DNA from: Bacteroidota bacterium
Lineage (GTDB): Bacteria > Bacteroidota > Bacteroidia > Chitinophagales > Chitinophagaceae
Direction: 5' to 3'
NCBI GenBank assembly: GCA_023433265.1
Contig: JAEZDR010000170.1
Location: forward strand, 1-15,723
DNA length: 15,723 nucleotides
In this document: piece by piece, positions 14,230 to 15,723 of the stretch
Layout: every line of letters begins with the position of its first letter
How positions within the stretch are numbered: the stretch's first letter is position 1
Translations under genes and position numbers: made by a program
The notes under the pieces: generated by a model
The model's input: the letters and a program-made list of their open reading frames with translations, nothing else
Databases searched by the model: none
What the model was told of the DNA's origin: nothing

Positions 14230-15723
14230 CTAGTGGTCTATGCTGGTGGGAATTTGTCTATTTCCCAGGATCTTCCCTATCCTCCTAAAGCCCACCGCAT
14301 TAATAGAGTCTTTTAGGGCGTGAGAGATGTCCTTTATCTCCGAAGCGGTCAGGTGGAAGCTCAACGAGGCGTTTGCGTCCTTTTTTGAGGGGATGTACTG
14401 GAAGTTGATGTAGTTAAGTCCCTCGCCATAGGCCGAGTGCATAAAACTCAGCTCATCGTTTTGGGTATAGTCCTGCATCCTGTACCAGTTGTTTTGAAGG
14501 AGCAGGAAGGGCTTGCTAGCCACACCAATGAGGCTTGGCGGGTCATCGTTTATCTCCCATTTGTTTATCTCTCTGTCTCTAATTTGCACAATCACAACTT
14601 TTTCAGTGTTTTCCTGGAACCACTCTTTAAAGTTCTGCACCACCTTAAGCGCCGTTTCAATTCCGGTATTGTCGCGCAGCCCGGCGTCCATTACGTCGAT
14701 TACCGGGTGGCTGGGCATCCAAACATTGGGAAGGACAAAGGGAAAAGTTGCATTCATTCGCAAGGCCGAGAGCATGCGCAGATTACCGGGGTTCTGGTGC
14801 CTGAAGAAGCTCTGGAAATCCAGCCCGTCTACATAGGGGTTTACCTGGTGACTACTGTCCGCATTGCGCATCAGGAAACGGTAAGGGCGCGTGCCTGTAA
14901 TGAGGCGCCTGCCGTCCATGGTAATCACTGCATTCAGAATGAGCGTAGGAATGATGGCCGAGTCTTCATCTGCCCTGTATTGACTAAGGGTTTTATTGAG
15001 CAGGCCCCTCGTGTTGTGATTGAACTCTTTTTCGAAAGCATAACCCCTGTCTTTATTATACCTGTAACCACCTATTTCCATCTTGCGCGGGGGCCCTATG
15101 AGATCGCGGGACACTAATGAAGAAAACAGTGGGTTCAGCAGGTCTTTACTTACATCCTGCACATATTTTTTGTCCTGCAGGTTTAGCGTGGCGTCTTTTA
15201 GCCGCAGGCTATACAACTCCCTGAAGTAGGCGGCGCCAAACATTCCGCCCGAAGCGCCGCTGATAAGCACGGTTTGTTTGAGGAAGTTGCCGCCGGTGAG
15301 GCTGTCAAGCTGTTGCAGCACATTCATGGTAAAAGTGGCGCTGCGTAAACCGCCCCCACTTACACAGAGAATGTAGGCGACAGGTTTATCCACTGACTGT
15401 CGCTGCTTCCAGGCTTCGAGGCGTGCGATAAACTGCTTTTTATCGGCTTCAATATTGGAAGGTGAGGCAATGGTATCCAACACGTCTTTTGAATAGCGGG
15501 GCCATTCCGATGAATTATTGTAGTTAAGCCCGTAGGCCATGTTGCGGGTGTTGATTACCTGCTTTTGATAGAGAAAGTTTACCAGGAGGTAAACAACCAG
15601 TAAAAGGGGAACAGCCCAGCTTTTGAGGAAGAAGGATGTAGCGCCCGCCACGCCTATTAAGATGGCAAAAAGGATGGTGGTGCTTGCTGCCGCGGGAAAT
15701 ACGAAGGGTGGGTAGTCCAGCAG
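14230..15723 (-). CDS. Membrane-anchored patatin-like phospholipase (5' end outside window)
   Basis: A patatin-family lipid acyl hydrolase using a Ser-Asp dyad. Counting from the GTG at 15651, the oxyanion loop SGGGLRSA is at 98-105, the nucleophile elbow GASGG at 132-136 (Ser134) and the catalytic Asp in DAG at 322-324. The frame has no stop upstream of that GTG and reads on for 24 codons to the window edge (...FPAAASTTILFAILIG), so the gene is truncated by the window and GTG 15651 is probably not the start. Two hydrophobic segments (about -13 to +9, and 12-28) precede the catalytic domain, so the enzyme is tethered to the membrane, with perhaps more helices upstream. It probably acts on membrane phospholipids or acyl lipids; its substrate is unknown. 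No T9SS domain is present. Confidence 0.92.
   Translation of the reverse strand: MLDYPPFVFPAAASTTILFAILIGVAGATSFFLKSWAVPLLLVVYLLVNFLYQKQVINTRNMAYGLNYNNSSEWPRYSKDVLDTIASPSNIEADKKQFIARLEAWKQRQSVDKPVAYILCVSGGGLRSATFTMNVLQQLDSLTGGNFLKQTVLISGASGGMFGAAYFRELYSLRLKDATLNLQDKKYVQDVSKDLLNPLFSSLVSRDLIGPPRKMEIGGYRYNKDRGYAFEKEFNHNTRGLLNKTLSQYRADEDSAIIPTLILNAVITMDGRRLITGTRPYRFLMRNADSSHQVNPYVDGLDFQSFFRHQNPGNLRMLSALRMNATFPFVLPNVWMPSHPVIDVMDAGLRDNTGIETALKVVQNFKEWFQENTEKVVIVQIRDREINKWEINDDPPSLIGVASKPFLLLQNNWYRMQDYTQNDELSFMHSAYGEGLNYINFQYIPSKKDANASLSFHLTASEIKDISHALKDSINAVGFRRIGKILGNRQIPTSIDH

Noticed and set aside
14437..15117. 226-aa plus-strand ORF
   Set aside because: It lies antisense to the patatin-like gene, whose catalytic motifs fix the coding strand, so it is a shadow frame.

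Overview
The window looks like chromosome from a Bacteroidota bacterium, most likely Chitinophagaceae or a near relative. The basis is four secreted proteins, three of which end in the YPNP...GTYIIK...FVK type of T9SS (Por secretion system) C-terminal sorting domain and one in a divergent version. Genes lack obvious Shine-Dalgarno sites, and the intergenic DNA carries GTCAT-TCGACC and CTTTGCGAGG palindromic repeats of the kind I recall from this phylum. The exact genus cannot be read from the sequence.

Layout. Positions 1-1133 hold no gene. They form a GC-rich repeat island in which a composite of about 430-450 bp (order A-B-A-B-C, where A and B are inverted relatives) occurs twice at about 97-98% identity over its core. 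A 4 x 7-bp tandem repeat follows at 1134-1161. On the plus strand come nadE (glutamine-dependent NAD+ synthetase, true start 1191) and, 17 bp later, a 75-residue two-helix membrane protein. All other genes are on the minus strand. In plus-strand order they are a four-helix-bundle 'suffix' protein (3237-3806), a 698-aa secreted beta-propeller-like T9SS protein (4051-6147), a giant PKD/Ig-like T9SS protein split by a frameshift (6206-11375), two tandem paralogous T9SS proteins of about 400 aa (11608-12825 and 12959-14158), and a membrane-anchored patatin-like phospholipase that is open at the window edge (14230-15723).

How they work together. Positions 4051-14158 are a surface/secretome block. 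Each product has a signal peptide for Sec export (the giant one only if the frameshift is healed) and a C-terminal signal for T9SS delivery to the cell surface or medium. Hairpin terminators follow the 399-aa, 405-aa and 698-aa genes, so those two 400-aa genes are probably separate transcripts, while the giant gene and the 698-aa gene (58 bp apart) may be co-transcribed. Nothing visible links this block functionally to nadE or to the patatin gene.

Most notable observations: (i) the nearly identical duplicated composite palindrome island; (ii) a one-base frameshift in a G5 run that separates the signal peptide of the giant protein from its sorting domain; (iii) a 252-bp indel-free direct repeat (about 87%) encoding the sorting domain of two otherwise unrelated proteins 7.5 kb apart, which suggests gene conversion or shuffling of the sorting cassette. 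I did not find a defence system, CRISPR array, transposase, tRNA or rRNA.
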